This document shows, piece by piece, positions 1 through 5,440 of a stretch of 5,988 bases of DNA. Source of the DNA: Frankiales bacterium (GTDB lineage: Bacteria; Actinomycetota; Actinomycetes; Mycobacteriales; SCTD01); NCBI GenBank assembly GCA_025965755.1, contig JAOPWI010000385.1, positions 1 to 5,988 on the forward strand, in the 5' to 3' direction. The notes below the pieces were generated by a model. That model did not search any database and had not been told where the DNA came from. It worked only from the letters and a program-made list of their open reading frames with translations. The position numbers were made by a program, and so were the translations under genes. The number at the start of each line of letters is the position of its first letter. Position 1 is the stretch's first letter.

Positions 1-404
1 GTGCTGACCGCGATGTCCTTGACGTTGAATGAGATGTTCGGCCCTCCGGCCGCCTTGATCTGCTTCGCCGCCAACTCCATACCTCGCAGGCTGGCCTGTC
101 CGTACGGGGCCTGGGACGTGCTGAGGAGTAGGGCGGCGCCGATGGGCATGTCGATGCCGGCGCCCGCAGTCTTGGGGTCGGTGACAAACGTCTTCCTGAC
201 GAAGTCCACGTCTTCGTCGCCCGTGGTGTCGCTCTGGCCCACGGCATCGCCGGTGGCGCCCTTCGAACCTGATCCGGAACCGCTTCCACAGGCCGCGAGA
301 AAGGCGGCGATTCCCGCGGCACCGGTCGCCTTCAGCACGGTGCGGCGGTCGGTGACCAAACCGCGTACCGCGTCGAACGGTAGATCCTTGTCCTGGCGTT
401 GCAT
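1..404 (-). CDS. ABC transporter substrate-binding lipoprotein, branched-chain amino acid type (N-terminal part)
   Basis: The gene runs off the left edge; 134 codons are visible. The start is ATG at 404, with a strong Shine-Dalgarno GGAGG (415-411) six bases upstream. The N-terminus carries a Tat lipoprotein signal: DRRTVLK at residues 19-25 (twin arginine R20-R21), a short hydrophobic stretch, then lipobox LAAC with the lipidated cysteine at C39. A Gly/Ser-rich and acidic linker (about 40-80) follows. The mature fold begins near residue 86 with MPIGAALLLSTSQAPYGQ and LRGMELAAKQIKAAGG (106-121), which matches the opening beta-alpha unit of the type 1 periplasmic-binding (Leu/Ile/Val-binding, Peripla_BP_6) family. 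Such proteins sit on the outer face of the membrane and pass ligand to an ABC permease. The ligand cannot be read from this fragment; in actinobacterial catabolic clusters these proteins also bind aromatic or aliphatic acids. It lies 122 bases downstream of the acyl-CoA ligase on the same strand, which suggests a shared role. Permease and ATPase genes would be expected beyond the left edge. Confidence 0.9.
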   Translation of the reverse strand, partial: MQRQDKDLPFDAVRGLVTDRRTVLKATGAAGIAAFLAACGSGSGSGSKGATGDAVGQSDTTGDEDVDFVRKTFVTDPKTAGAGIDMPIGAALLLSTSQAPYGQASLRGMELAAKQIKAAGGPNISFNVKDIAVS

Positions 405-436
405 GCAGATCCTCCGGGAAACTCAGGAGAGCAGGT

Positions 437-458
437 CGGCGGCGCGACAGCGCCGTCG
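437..458 (-). other. Small inverted repeat between ligase and binding-protein genes
   Basis: CGGCGC (440-445) and GCGCCG (450-455) form a perfect 6-bp stem around GACA. Two more pairs lie outside (437-438 with 457-458) beyond a C-A mismatch on the minus-strand transcript. There is no following T-tract. It lies in the 122-base gap upstream of the substrate-binding protein gene and could be a weak partial terminator or a processing site. In such GC-rich DNA a stem this short may also be chance. I saw no convincing -10/-35 pair in the gap. Confidence 0.25.
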
Positions 459-526
459 GTCGTGCGGCAGATCCGGGCGGCAGGTCGAGGCGGTGTTTGT
501 CCTGGACGGACGATTCCGGCGGGCGT

Positions 527-2230
527 CTAGGCGGGCGCCGAAGAGGCGAGCAGTTCGTCGCGCAGCTGACGCTTGAGGAGCTTGCCGGTGGCGGTGCGCG
601 GCAGGGCGTCGTCACGGAAGACGACGTGCTCGGGAACCTTGAACCGGGCAATGCGCTGACCGACGAAGGCTCGCAACTCGTCCTCGGTCACGGTCGTGCC
701 AGGCCGGACCTGCACGATCGCGAGCGGCTGCTCACCCATGGCGACGTCCGGGACGCCGATCAGAGCCACGTCATAGACGGCCGGGTGCTCGAACAGCACC
801 GCCTCCACCTCGGCGCAGTAGATGTTCTCGCCGCCGCGGATGACAACGTCCTTGAGACGGTCGAGGACGTAGACGAGCCCGTCTTCGTCGACGCGGCCGA
901 GATCACCCGAGTGGAACCAGCCGTCCGTGAAGGCGGCTTCAGTGGCCACCGGGTTGTTCCAGTAGCCGCGGACCACGTTGGGTCCTCGCACGAGCAGCTC
1001 GCCGATCTGTCCCGTCGGCAGGTCCCCGCCCCCCGGCTCGACGATCCGCAGCTCGCAGACGGGCACCGGCCGGCCGATGCTGTCGGGGTGGTCGAAGTAC
1101 TGATCGGCCGAATTCATCACCACCGCGGATGTCGTCTCGGTCAGGCCATAGCCGTTTGCCGGCGACACCCGCTGCGCGAAGTCGGACTCGATCCGGGTGA
1201 TGAGGTCCGGCGGAACGGCCGCACCTCCCGAGGCGACGGCCGTCAGGGTCGAGAGGTCCCGCTCGGACAGCCCGGGGAACTCGAGAAACCGCCGGAGCAA
1301 CGTCGGAACGAGGGACATCGAGGTCACGCCCTCGCGCTCGATGATGTCGATCGCCTCCGCGGTATCCCACTTGTACTGGGTGACCAGGCGGCTGCCAAAG
1401 GCGGTCGACACGTAGAGCCCGCTGAGCCCGCCGATGTGGAAGAAGGGAAACGTCTGCAACGCGCACGGCTGCGGCGGCGTCTCGGGCAGGGTCACCCCGG
1501 AGTCCGCGGCTCTCTCGACAGCCACCGCACCGAGCAGCATGGTGTTCATGAGGTTGGTGCAGTGGTTGCGGTGGGATCCCACCGCGCCCTTGGGGGCGCC
1601 TGTCGTCCCCGAGGTGTAGAGAATCGTGGCGTCGTCGTCCGGCGCGATATCGACGGTCGGGAGCTCGGCCTGCCGGTCCAGCGAGGCCAACACGTCTTCC
1701 CAGCGGTGCACGCCGTCATAGGCGGCTGCGGTACGAACGCTCACGGTGTGTTCGACGGACGGAAGCCCGGCGAGTTCGCCCGCTATCCGCTCCAGGCGTT
1801 CGTCATCCAGCACGAGCAGCGTCGCGGCGCTGTCCCGTACCGCATAGGCAAGCTCCGAGCCGGTCCACCACGCATTGAGCGGCACGGCGATCGCACCCAG
1901 CACCTGGCACGCCCAGAAGGTCATGACCCACTCGGGGTAGTTCCGCATCCCGATGGCCACACGGTCGCCCTTGCGCAGGCCGAAGGACTGCTGGAAGTGG
2001 TGCGCCAGGCCGCAGACCAGGCGGTAGTGGTGCCCGTACGTCCATCGCTCGTCGCCGTAGACGAGGAAGTCCCTGTCGTCGAACTGTCGCGTCGACTCGA
2101 ACACCGCACGGAGCGAGGAGGGACCGCCGGCGTACACCGGCATAGGAATCCCGCGCACCTGCTCGCGCACCACCTCCAGGGCGGCGCCCGGTGCGGTCAG
2201 CTCCGCGATGATGTCTTGTCTCGTACGCAT
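527..2230 (-). CDS. Class I adenylate-forming acyl-CoA ligase (FadD-like AMP-binding protein)
   Basis: The 567-residue protein is full length for an acyl-CoA synthetase, which activates a carboxylic acid to an acyl-adenylate with ATP and then to the CoA thioester. Motifs in order: the ATP-phosphate loop YTSGTTGAPKG (205-215); YGLTE (361-365), which contacts adenine and magnesium; SGDLG (441-445), whose Asp binds the ribose; the hinge region DRLKDVVIRGGENIY (457-471); and PRTATGK with the catalytic lysine K550. No key residue is missing. I chose ATG at 2230, with AGGA (2239-2236) five bases upstream. The frame stays open to 2551, but the extra 107 residues are a Pro/Arg/Ser/Ala-rich string without family similarity, and translation from there would start above the predicted promoter. 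The substrate is not determined by these motifs: medium/long-chain fatty acids, aromatic acids or terpenoid acids are all possible. The gene sits downstream of a TetR gene and upstream of an ABC binding protein, consistent with uptake-linked catabolism. Confidence 0.92.
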   Translation of the reverse strand: MRTRQDIIAELTAPGAALEVVREQVRGIPMPVYAGGPSSLRAVFESTRQFDDRDFLVYGDERWTYGHHYRLVCGLAHHFQQSFGLRKGDRVAIGMRNYPEWVMTFWACQVLGAIAVPLNAWWTGSELAYAVRDSAATLLVLDDERLERIAGELAGLPSVEHTVSVRTAAAYDGVHRWEDVLASLDRQAELPTVDIAPDDDATILYTSGTTGAPKGAVGSHRNHCTNLMNTMLLGAVAVERAADSGVTLPETPPQPCALQTFPFFHIGGLSGLYVSTAFGSRLVTQYKWDTAEAIDIIEREGVTSMSLVPTLLRRFLEFPGLSERDLSTLTAVASGGAAVPPDLITRIESDFAQRVSPANGYGLTETTSAVVMNSADQYFDHPDSIGRPVPVCELRIVEPGGGDLPTGQIGELLVRGPNVVRGYWNNPVATEAAFTDGWFHSGDLGRVDEDGLVYVLDRLKDVVIRGGENIYCAEVEAVLFEHPAVYDVALIGVPDVAMGEQPLAIVQVRPGTTVTEDELRAFVGQRIARFKVPEHVVFRDDALPRTATGKLLKRQLRDELLASSAPA

Positions 2231-2305
2231 CTGTGTCCTGTCTCCGGCGGGACCAGCAGGGACGCGCCATGGCTGCTGTGCCTCGCGTGGTGTCGGGGTG
2301 CGCTG

Positions 2306-2326
2306 CTGGCCAGGGGCGGTGGCCAG
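2306..2326. repeat. Perfect inverted repeat CTGGCCA-N7-TGGCCAG
   Basis: Two 7-bp arms (2306-2312 and 2320-2326) flank GGGGCGG. It lies 76 bases before the ligase start codon, inside the predicted leader. It could be a second protein-binding site or a leader RNA hairpin; the sequence alone does not decide. Confidence 0.4.
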
Positions 2327-2413
2327 AGCCGGAGCGCTCTCACGTGCGGCGGTGCCGGCTGCGGACGAGCCGCACCCGCGGGGAGGTGAGACGCGTCCCG
2401 AACGGTCGGCAGC

Positions 2414-2431
2414 CGCGACGGGGGCGTCGCG
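2414..2431. repeat. Perfect hairpin CGCGACG-N4-CGTCGCG
   Basis: The 7-bp arms (2414-2420, 2425-2431) surround a loop of four identical bases, GGGG on the plus strand and CCCC in the leader RNA. Outer bases CGGT (2403-2406) and ACCG (2432-2435) can add four pairs across a one-sided bulge. It has no T-tract, so it is more likely a leader structure than an intrinsic terminator. Confidence 0.4.
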
Positions 2432-2526
2432 ACCGCTCGACGAACATGTTTCGGGCGCTGCTGCTGACCTTCGGGTTGCCTGTCGGCGAGGGCGCGAACC
2501 CTGCCGGGACGGTGCGCTGGCCCCAA

Positions 2527-2546
2527 AAGTGAGGCACGCGTCACTT
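2527..2546. promoter_or_regulatory. Candidate TetR-type operator (20-bp palindrome)
   Basis: The site reads AAGTGA-GGCACGCG-TCACTT. The outer 6-bp arms are perfectly inverted, and inside the spacer GC (2534-2535) pairs with GC (2538-2539), so 16 of 20 positions are symmetric. This size and symmetry fit a TetR dimer. It overlaps the last bases of the predicted -10 element and the expected transcription start of the ligase promoter, a position that would block RNA polymerase. A tetR gene lies immediately upstream on the same strand. I found no second copy of the arms in front of the tetR gene or the binding-protein gene. Confidence 0.55.
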
Positions 2547-2571
2547 AACAACCGGGGGCACGACGTGTCAA
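2543..2571 (-). promoter_or_regulatory. Candidate promoter of the acyl-CoA ligase gene
   Basis: On the minus strand a perfect consensus -35 box TTGACA (2571-2566) is followed by a 17-base spacer and TTAAGT (2548-2543) as a -10 box (matches TATAAT at positions 1, 4 and 6). The start point should fall near 2537-2535. The -35 is unusually good for GC-rich DNA and the -10 is weak. Confidence rests mainly on correct spacing and on the palindrome that overlaps the -10 and start point. Confidence 0.5.
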
Positions 2572-2625
2572 CGGTTCGCCATGTCGGCGCCCGTGGCCCT
2601 CAGCCCGTAGGCCCGCTCCCGCCGG

Positions 2626-3774
2626 TCAGGACGGTGGCGCACCGTCGACCACGTGCCCGACCGGGACGTCCAGCCGCAACAGCGACATCACGGTCTCCGC
2701 CGCCGCCGACGGGTCCAGCCCCGCGGCCAGGGACGGGCGCAGGCCCTCGACCATGCCCAGCACGGCAGCCGCCGCGACGGTGCGGTCCAGGCGGCCGCGG
2801 CTTCGGTCCGCTTCCTGGGTCTGAACGAGATGTTCCACGAGCTGGCGGACCTGTTCCTGCGCTTCCTGCAGGCCGCCTTCCTCGGAGCCGGCCGGTCCTC
2901 GGGAGCGCTGGAGGAGGCGCTCGACCAGCCGGCGCACCCGCACCGGGTCCGCCGCGTCCGCCGTGTCCGCGTTGTCCGGCCCGGACGGCGCTCCGGCGGC
3001 GTCGAGTCCGAGCCAACGGACCTCGACGCTGCTGGCCGGTTCTGGGGAGGGGCCTCCCGTCGGCAGAGACGGCCGATCCAGCCCCAGACCGCGCGCCCAC
3101 AGCTTGGAGAGCGTGTCGAGGGCCTGCTCACCGTCGCGTGCAAGGCCCAGTCCCAGCCACTCGTACGCGTACCGGTCGACCATGTAGGCCAGGGCCCGAG
3201 CGGCATCCCTGGGATCCAGGTCAGGCCACACCCGACCCTCTGCCTGCCAGCGACCGATGGCCCGGGCGATCGGCTCCTGAAAGGCGGCCGCGATCTCCTG
3301 TCCCACGCGGAACAGCTCCGGATCCTGCGGGGACACCTGCAGCAGCAGGGCCCAGAGCCGAGCGTTGTCCCGGTATCCCGTCAGGTAGGCGCGGTTGGCC
3401 TGTCGGATGCGGTCCACCGGGTCGTCGCCCGGACCAGGAGCGCCCTGCTCTGGGCGCAGCTGCGCATGCACCGTGAAGATCAGATCGCGAAAGATCTCCT
3501 CTTTCGAGTCGTAGTAGTTGTAGAAGGTCCCAATGGAGACGGCCGCCTCCTGCACGATGTCCGACAACCGCGTGTCGTGAAAACCGTCGCGTTCGAAGAC
3601 AACGCGGGCCGCCTGCAGCAGCCGCGCCCGCGTCCGGGCTCGCTTGGACGCGGGGCGCGGGGCAGCAGCGACACCCTGCTCGTCGGTCGAGGAGGAGTGC
3701 CGTCGGGCCGCAGCGTTGACGTCCGCTGCCGGGCCAGGGCCGGGCGAGGACGGGGGAACGCCAGGGGTTTGCAC
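2626..3774 (-). CDS. TetR-family transcriptional regulator with long C-terminal extension
   Basis: The TetR DNA-binding domain is clear: ARLLQAARVVFERDGFHDT, then the helix-turn-helix LSDIVQEAAVSIGTFYNYYDSKEEIF (about residues 50-96 from the chosen start). The normal all-helical ligand-binding half follows and ends near residue 233 (WARGLGLD). Typical members stop at about 190-220 residues; this one has 382. The extra 145 residues hold an acidic linker with an (x-A-D) repeat (268-276), a charged probable amphipathic helix (VRVRRLVERLLQRS, EAQEQVRQLVEHLVQ), and a segment resembling the end of the ligand domain again (about 327-370). For the start I prefer GTG at 3774, the only start-type codon between an upstream ATG (3993) and the HTH. 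ATG 3993 directly abuts the tRNA terminator hairpin and would add 73 low-complexity residues. The likely target is the palindrome between this gene and the ligase gene; the inducer is unknown. Confidence 0.85.
   Translation of the reverse strand: MQTPGVPPSSPGPGPAADVNAAARRHSSSTDEQGVAAAPRPASKRARTRARLLQAARVVFERDGFHDTRLSDIVQEAAVSIGTFYNYYDSKEEIFRDLIFTVHAQLRPEQGAPGPGDDPVDRIRQANRAYLTGYRDNARLWALLLQVSPQDPELFRVGQEIAAAFQEPIARAIGRWQAEGRVWPDLDPRDAARALAYMVDRYAYEWLGLGLARDGEQALDTLSKLWARGLGLDRPSLPTGGPSPEPASSVEVRWLGLDAAGAPSGPDNADTADAADPVRVRRLVERLLQRSRGPAGSEEGGLQEAQEQVRQLVEHLVQTQEADRSRGRLDRTVAAAAVLGMVEGLRPSLAAGLDPSAAAETVMSLLRLDVPVGHVVDGAPPS
2947..2982. repeat. Imperfect 9-bp tandem repeat inside the tetR linker
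   Basis: The units GTCCGCCGC, GTCCGCCGT, GTCCGCGTT and the partial GTCCGGCCC lie head to tail. On the coding strand they give Asn-Ala-Asp, Thr-Ala-Asp, Ala-Ala-Asp, an acidic linker between the TetR ligand domain and the C-terminal extension. It is in frame, so copy changes would lengthen or shorten the linker without a frameshift. Confidence 0.6.
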
Positions 3775-3995
3775 GCAGTCACCGTCCGGACGCAGTGGCA
3801 GCTCGACGTCGGGACAGGTCCGGTACGGGTCGGCGCCAGCCGCGACCGATCCGCGTGCACCCCCTCGCGCCGCATACGACGTGCGCGGCAGCCTACAGCC
3901 GGGGCGTGAGCGGCTCCGACCATCCGGTGGCCCATGGTGCGGACGCGGGCGCTGCTCCGGGCAGGCACGGCGGGCGATGAAGATCCCGAACATGA

Positions 3996-4029
3996 CTGCG
4001 GGCCCCCCTCCGGAGAGGGGAACCCGCAG
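3996..4029 (-). terminator. Terminator hairpin behind tRNA-Ser
   Basis: On the minus-strand transcript CUGCGGG (4029-4023) pairs with CCCGCAG (4002-3996), UU can wobble with GG, and CCCCUC (4020-4015) pairs with GAGGGG (4010-4005). That makes a continuous 15-bp stem capped by UCCG, a UNCG-type tetraloop closed by C-G. It starts 7 bases after the tRNA discriminator base. The trailing U-tract is missing, as is common in actinobacteria. It separates the tRNA from the tetR gene. Confidence 0.7.
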
Positions 4030-4036
4030 GTCAGTG

Positions 4037-4127
4037 CGGAGGCTCGGGGATTTGAACCCCGGATGGGCTTGAAGGCCCAAACCGCATTAGCAGTGCGGCG
4101 CCATAGACCGGGCTAGGCGAAGCCTCC
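4037..4127 (-). tRNA. tRNA-Ser (anticodon GCT)
   Basis: This 91-base class II tRNA decodes AGC/AGU. The acceptor stem GGAGGCT (4127-4121) pairs perfectly with AGCCTCC (4044-4038), and the discriminator base is G (4037), as expected for serine tRNAs. The D-arm follows with GCC/GGC. The anticodon arm is CCGCA-CTGCTAA-TGCGG with anticodon GCT at 4091-4089. A long variable arm GGGC-CTTCAA-GCCC and a T-arm CGGGG-TTCAAAT-CCCCG complete the fold. The 3' CCA is not encoded (CAC follows), so it would be added enzymatically. The long variable arm excludes most other isotypes. Confidence 0.97.
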
Positions 4128-4156
4128 CCGACCGGTCCGAGGACCAGCCGCACGGA

Positions 4157-4186
4157 AGCGTACCGGGTCCCGCCCGGTGAGTTCCA
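4157..4186 (-). promoter_or_regulatory. Candidate promoter of tRNA-Ser
   Basis: TACGCT (4162-4157) fits the actinobacterial -10 pattern TANNNT, and TGGAAC (4186-4181) lies 18 bases upstream as a weak -35. The start point would be near 4150, giving a leader of about 23 bases, usual for a tRNA transcript. Transcript from corA may also reach the tRNA. Confidence 0.35.
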
Positions 4187-4256
4187 GCGCGTGGACCTCG
4201 TGCACCCGGTCGCCCTCGTCGACCCTCTCAGCGAGCCGGTGGCCGAGCGCCTCTGG

Positions 4257-4330
4257 TGCCGCCGCGGCGTGCGGGCGGCAGGGGGCTCTGGCGGGCAACG
4301 GCGCCAGGCGGCTGCCTGCGCACGCCGCCT
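4257..4330 (-). terminator. GC-rich hairpin cluster at the end of corA
   Basis: Three perfect inverted repeats lie in a row. AGGCGGC (4306-4312) with GCCGCCT (4324-4330) begins in the corA stop codon. CTGGCG (4288-4293) with CGCCAG (4302-4307) overlaps it by two bases. TGCCGCC (4257-4263) with GGCGGCA (4274-4280) follows. None has a T-tract. The position directly at the gene end suggests termination or 3'-end protection. The first two share bases and so compete. Confidence 0.45.
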
Positions 4331-5406
4331 CAGAGCCACCCGTTGCGGCGGAACGCCCGGTAGAGCAGCGCTGAGCCGCCACCCATGAGGGTCAGCGCGA
4401 AGGGGTAACCGAGAACCCACCCGAGCTCAGGCATGTGCTCGAAGTTCATCCCGTAGATCCCGGCGATGGTGGTGCACAGCGTCAGGATGGCGGCGTACGC
4501 GCTGATCTTGCGCATGTCCTCGTTCTGCCGCAGCGAGACCTGAGCGACGTTGGCGTCCATGCTGCTCTGCAGAAGCGCGTCCATCCCCTGCACCAGCTCG
4601 GCGGCGCGCAGCACGTGGTCGTGCACGTCGCGGAACCACGGCAGTGCCTGCGGGTGCAGCCCGAGCTCGCCGGCCGCCAGGCGGCTGGTGGCCTCCGCCA
4701 GCGGGGCGACGGCCCGGGAGAAGTCGAGGACCTCCCGCTTCAGGCCGTAGATGCGCTGGGTCGGGTTGCCCCGGCGCACCGGCGAGAAGACCTCGTCCTC
4801 CACCTCGTCGATGTCAGCCTCGACGCCCTCGATGGCCGGCAGGTAGCCGTCGACGATGGCGTCGGCGACCCCCCACAGCACGGCCACGGGACCGAGCGCG
4901 AGCACCTGCGGCATCCCCTCGAGCATCTGCCGCACCTCGCCCAGCGCGCCGGCGGCGCCGTGGCGCACGGTCACGAGGAAGGAGGCTCCCAGGAAGATCA
5001 TGACCTCGCCGGTCTCGATGACCTCCTCGGTGTCGACGTAGCGGACGGTCTTCAGGACCATGAACAGGGTGTCGCCGTACGTCTCCAGCTTGGGACGCTG
5101 GTGCGCGTGCACGGCGTCCTCGACAGCCAGCGGGTGCAGCCCGAACTCCCGCGAGACCTCCTCGAACGCCGCCTCGCTCGGCTCGTGCAGGCCCACCCAC
5201 ACGAACCCCGACTCGGACGCCTGCGCCTTCTCGTGCGCCTCCGCGAGGGTGAAGTGCGCGGGCGAGCGGACGCCGTCGCAGTAGAGCGCGCAGTCGACCA
5301 GCGCAGCGTCCAGCCCCTGCGTGCCGCGGTGGCGCTGCCGCCTGGGGTGGTCCAGCTGCACGCCGCGGGGGCGCGCGGACACCACCGGGTCCGTCAGCTG
5401 CTCCAT
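4330..5406 (-). CDS. corA: CorA-type magnesium/divalent cation channel
   Basis: The 358-residue protein has the usual CorA length and layout: a cytoplasmic alpha/beta domain (about 35-190, with FVWVGLHEPSEAAFEEVSREFGLHPLAVEDA at 68-98), long stalk helices (about 190-300), and two C-terminal membrane helices (about 302-320 and 329-349). The signature YGMN is at 318-321, followed by the periplasmic loop FEHMPELGW; GMN forms the selectivity filter of the homopentameric channel. The C-terminus RAFRRNGWL is basic, as in CorA proteins. The start is ATG at 5406, with Shine-Dalgarno GGAGGT (5417-5412) five bases upstream. The channel imports magnesium and possibly cobalt or nickel down the electrochemical gradient. 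It lies 34 bases after the M23 peptidase stop, so the two are probably cotranscribed. The first 30 residues are basic and variable. No metal-sensing leader is visible in the 34-base gap. Confidence 0.95.
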   Translation of the reverse strand: MEQLTDPVVSARPRGVQLDHPRRQRHRGTQGLDAALVDCALYCDGVRSPAHFTLAEAHEKAQASESGFVWVGLHEPSEAAFEEVSREFGLHPLAVEDAVHAHQRPKLETYGDTLFMVLKTVRYVDTEEVIETGEVMIFLGASFLVTVRHGAAGALGEVRQMLEGMPQVLALGPVAVLWGVADAIVDGYLPAIEGVEADIDEVEDEVFSPVRRGNPTQRIYGLKREVLDFSRAVAPLAEATSRLAAGELGLHPQALPWFRDVHDHVLRAAELVQGMDALLQSSMDANVAQVSLRQNEDMRKISAYAAILTLCTTIAGIYGMNFEHMPELGWVLGYPFALTLMGGGSALLYRAFRRNGWL

Positions 5407-5440
5407 GCACCACCTCCGCGGCCAGTGTGCCCCCCGCAGG

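Larger units (their letters stand above)
2231..2625 (-). other. 395-base intergenic region and predicted long leader of the ligase gene
   Basis: This gap separates the TetR stop codon (2626) from the ligase start codon (2230). It contains a predicted promoter and overlapping palindrome near its upstream end (2527-2571), listed separately. If that promoter is used, the ligase mRNA carries about 305 untranslated bases. The leader holds at least two perfect 7-bp hairpins (2414-2431 and 2306-2326) and a short open frame beginning with GTG at 2537. No known riboswitch class is recognisable to me. I saw no clear terminator behind the TetR gene. Confidence 0.5.

Noticed and set aside
1..576. A plus-strand open frame at the left edge
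   Set aside because: It is antisense to the substrate-binding lipoprotein, whose Tat motif, lipobox and Shine-Dalgarno show the real coding strand.
497..2389. A 630-codon plus-strand open frame opposite the ligase gene
   Set aside because: It is the antisense shadow of the ligase coding frame in high-GC DNA. Its translation is rich in Arg, Gly, His and Asp without any recognisable family, whereas the minus strand carries all acyl-CoA ligase motifs.
2390..2397. The 8-bp palindrome GACGCGTC as a regulator site
   Set aside because: It is short and made of common GC-rich words; such palindromes are expected by chance here.
2231..2551. An N-terminal extension of the ligase up to 2551
   Set aside because: The added residues are low-complexity and unlike the family, and the extension would start upstream of the predicted transcription start. 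ATG 2230 has a usable Shine-Dalgarno and gives normal family length.
2208..3909. Two plus-strand frames of about 420 codons over the tetR gene and the intergenic region
   Set aside because: Both translate to Pro/Arg/Gly-rich or charged low-complexity sequence with no domain. The opposite strand has a clear TetR domain, and one of the frames runs through the candidate promoter region.
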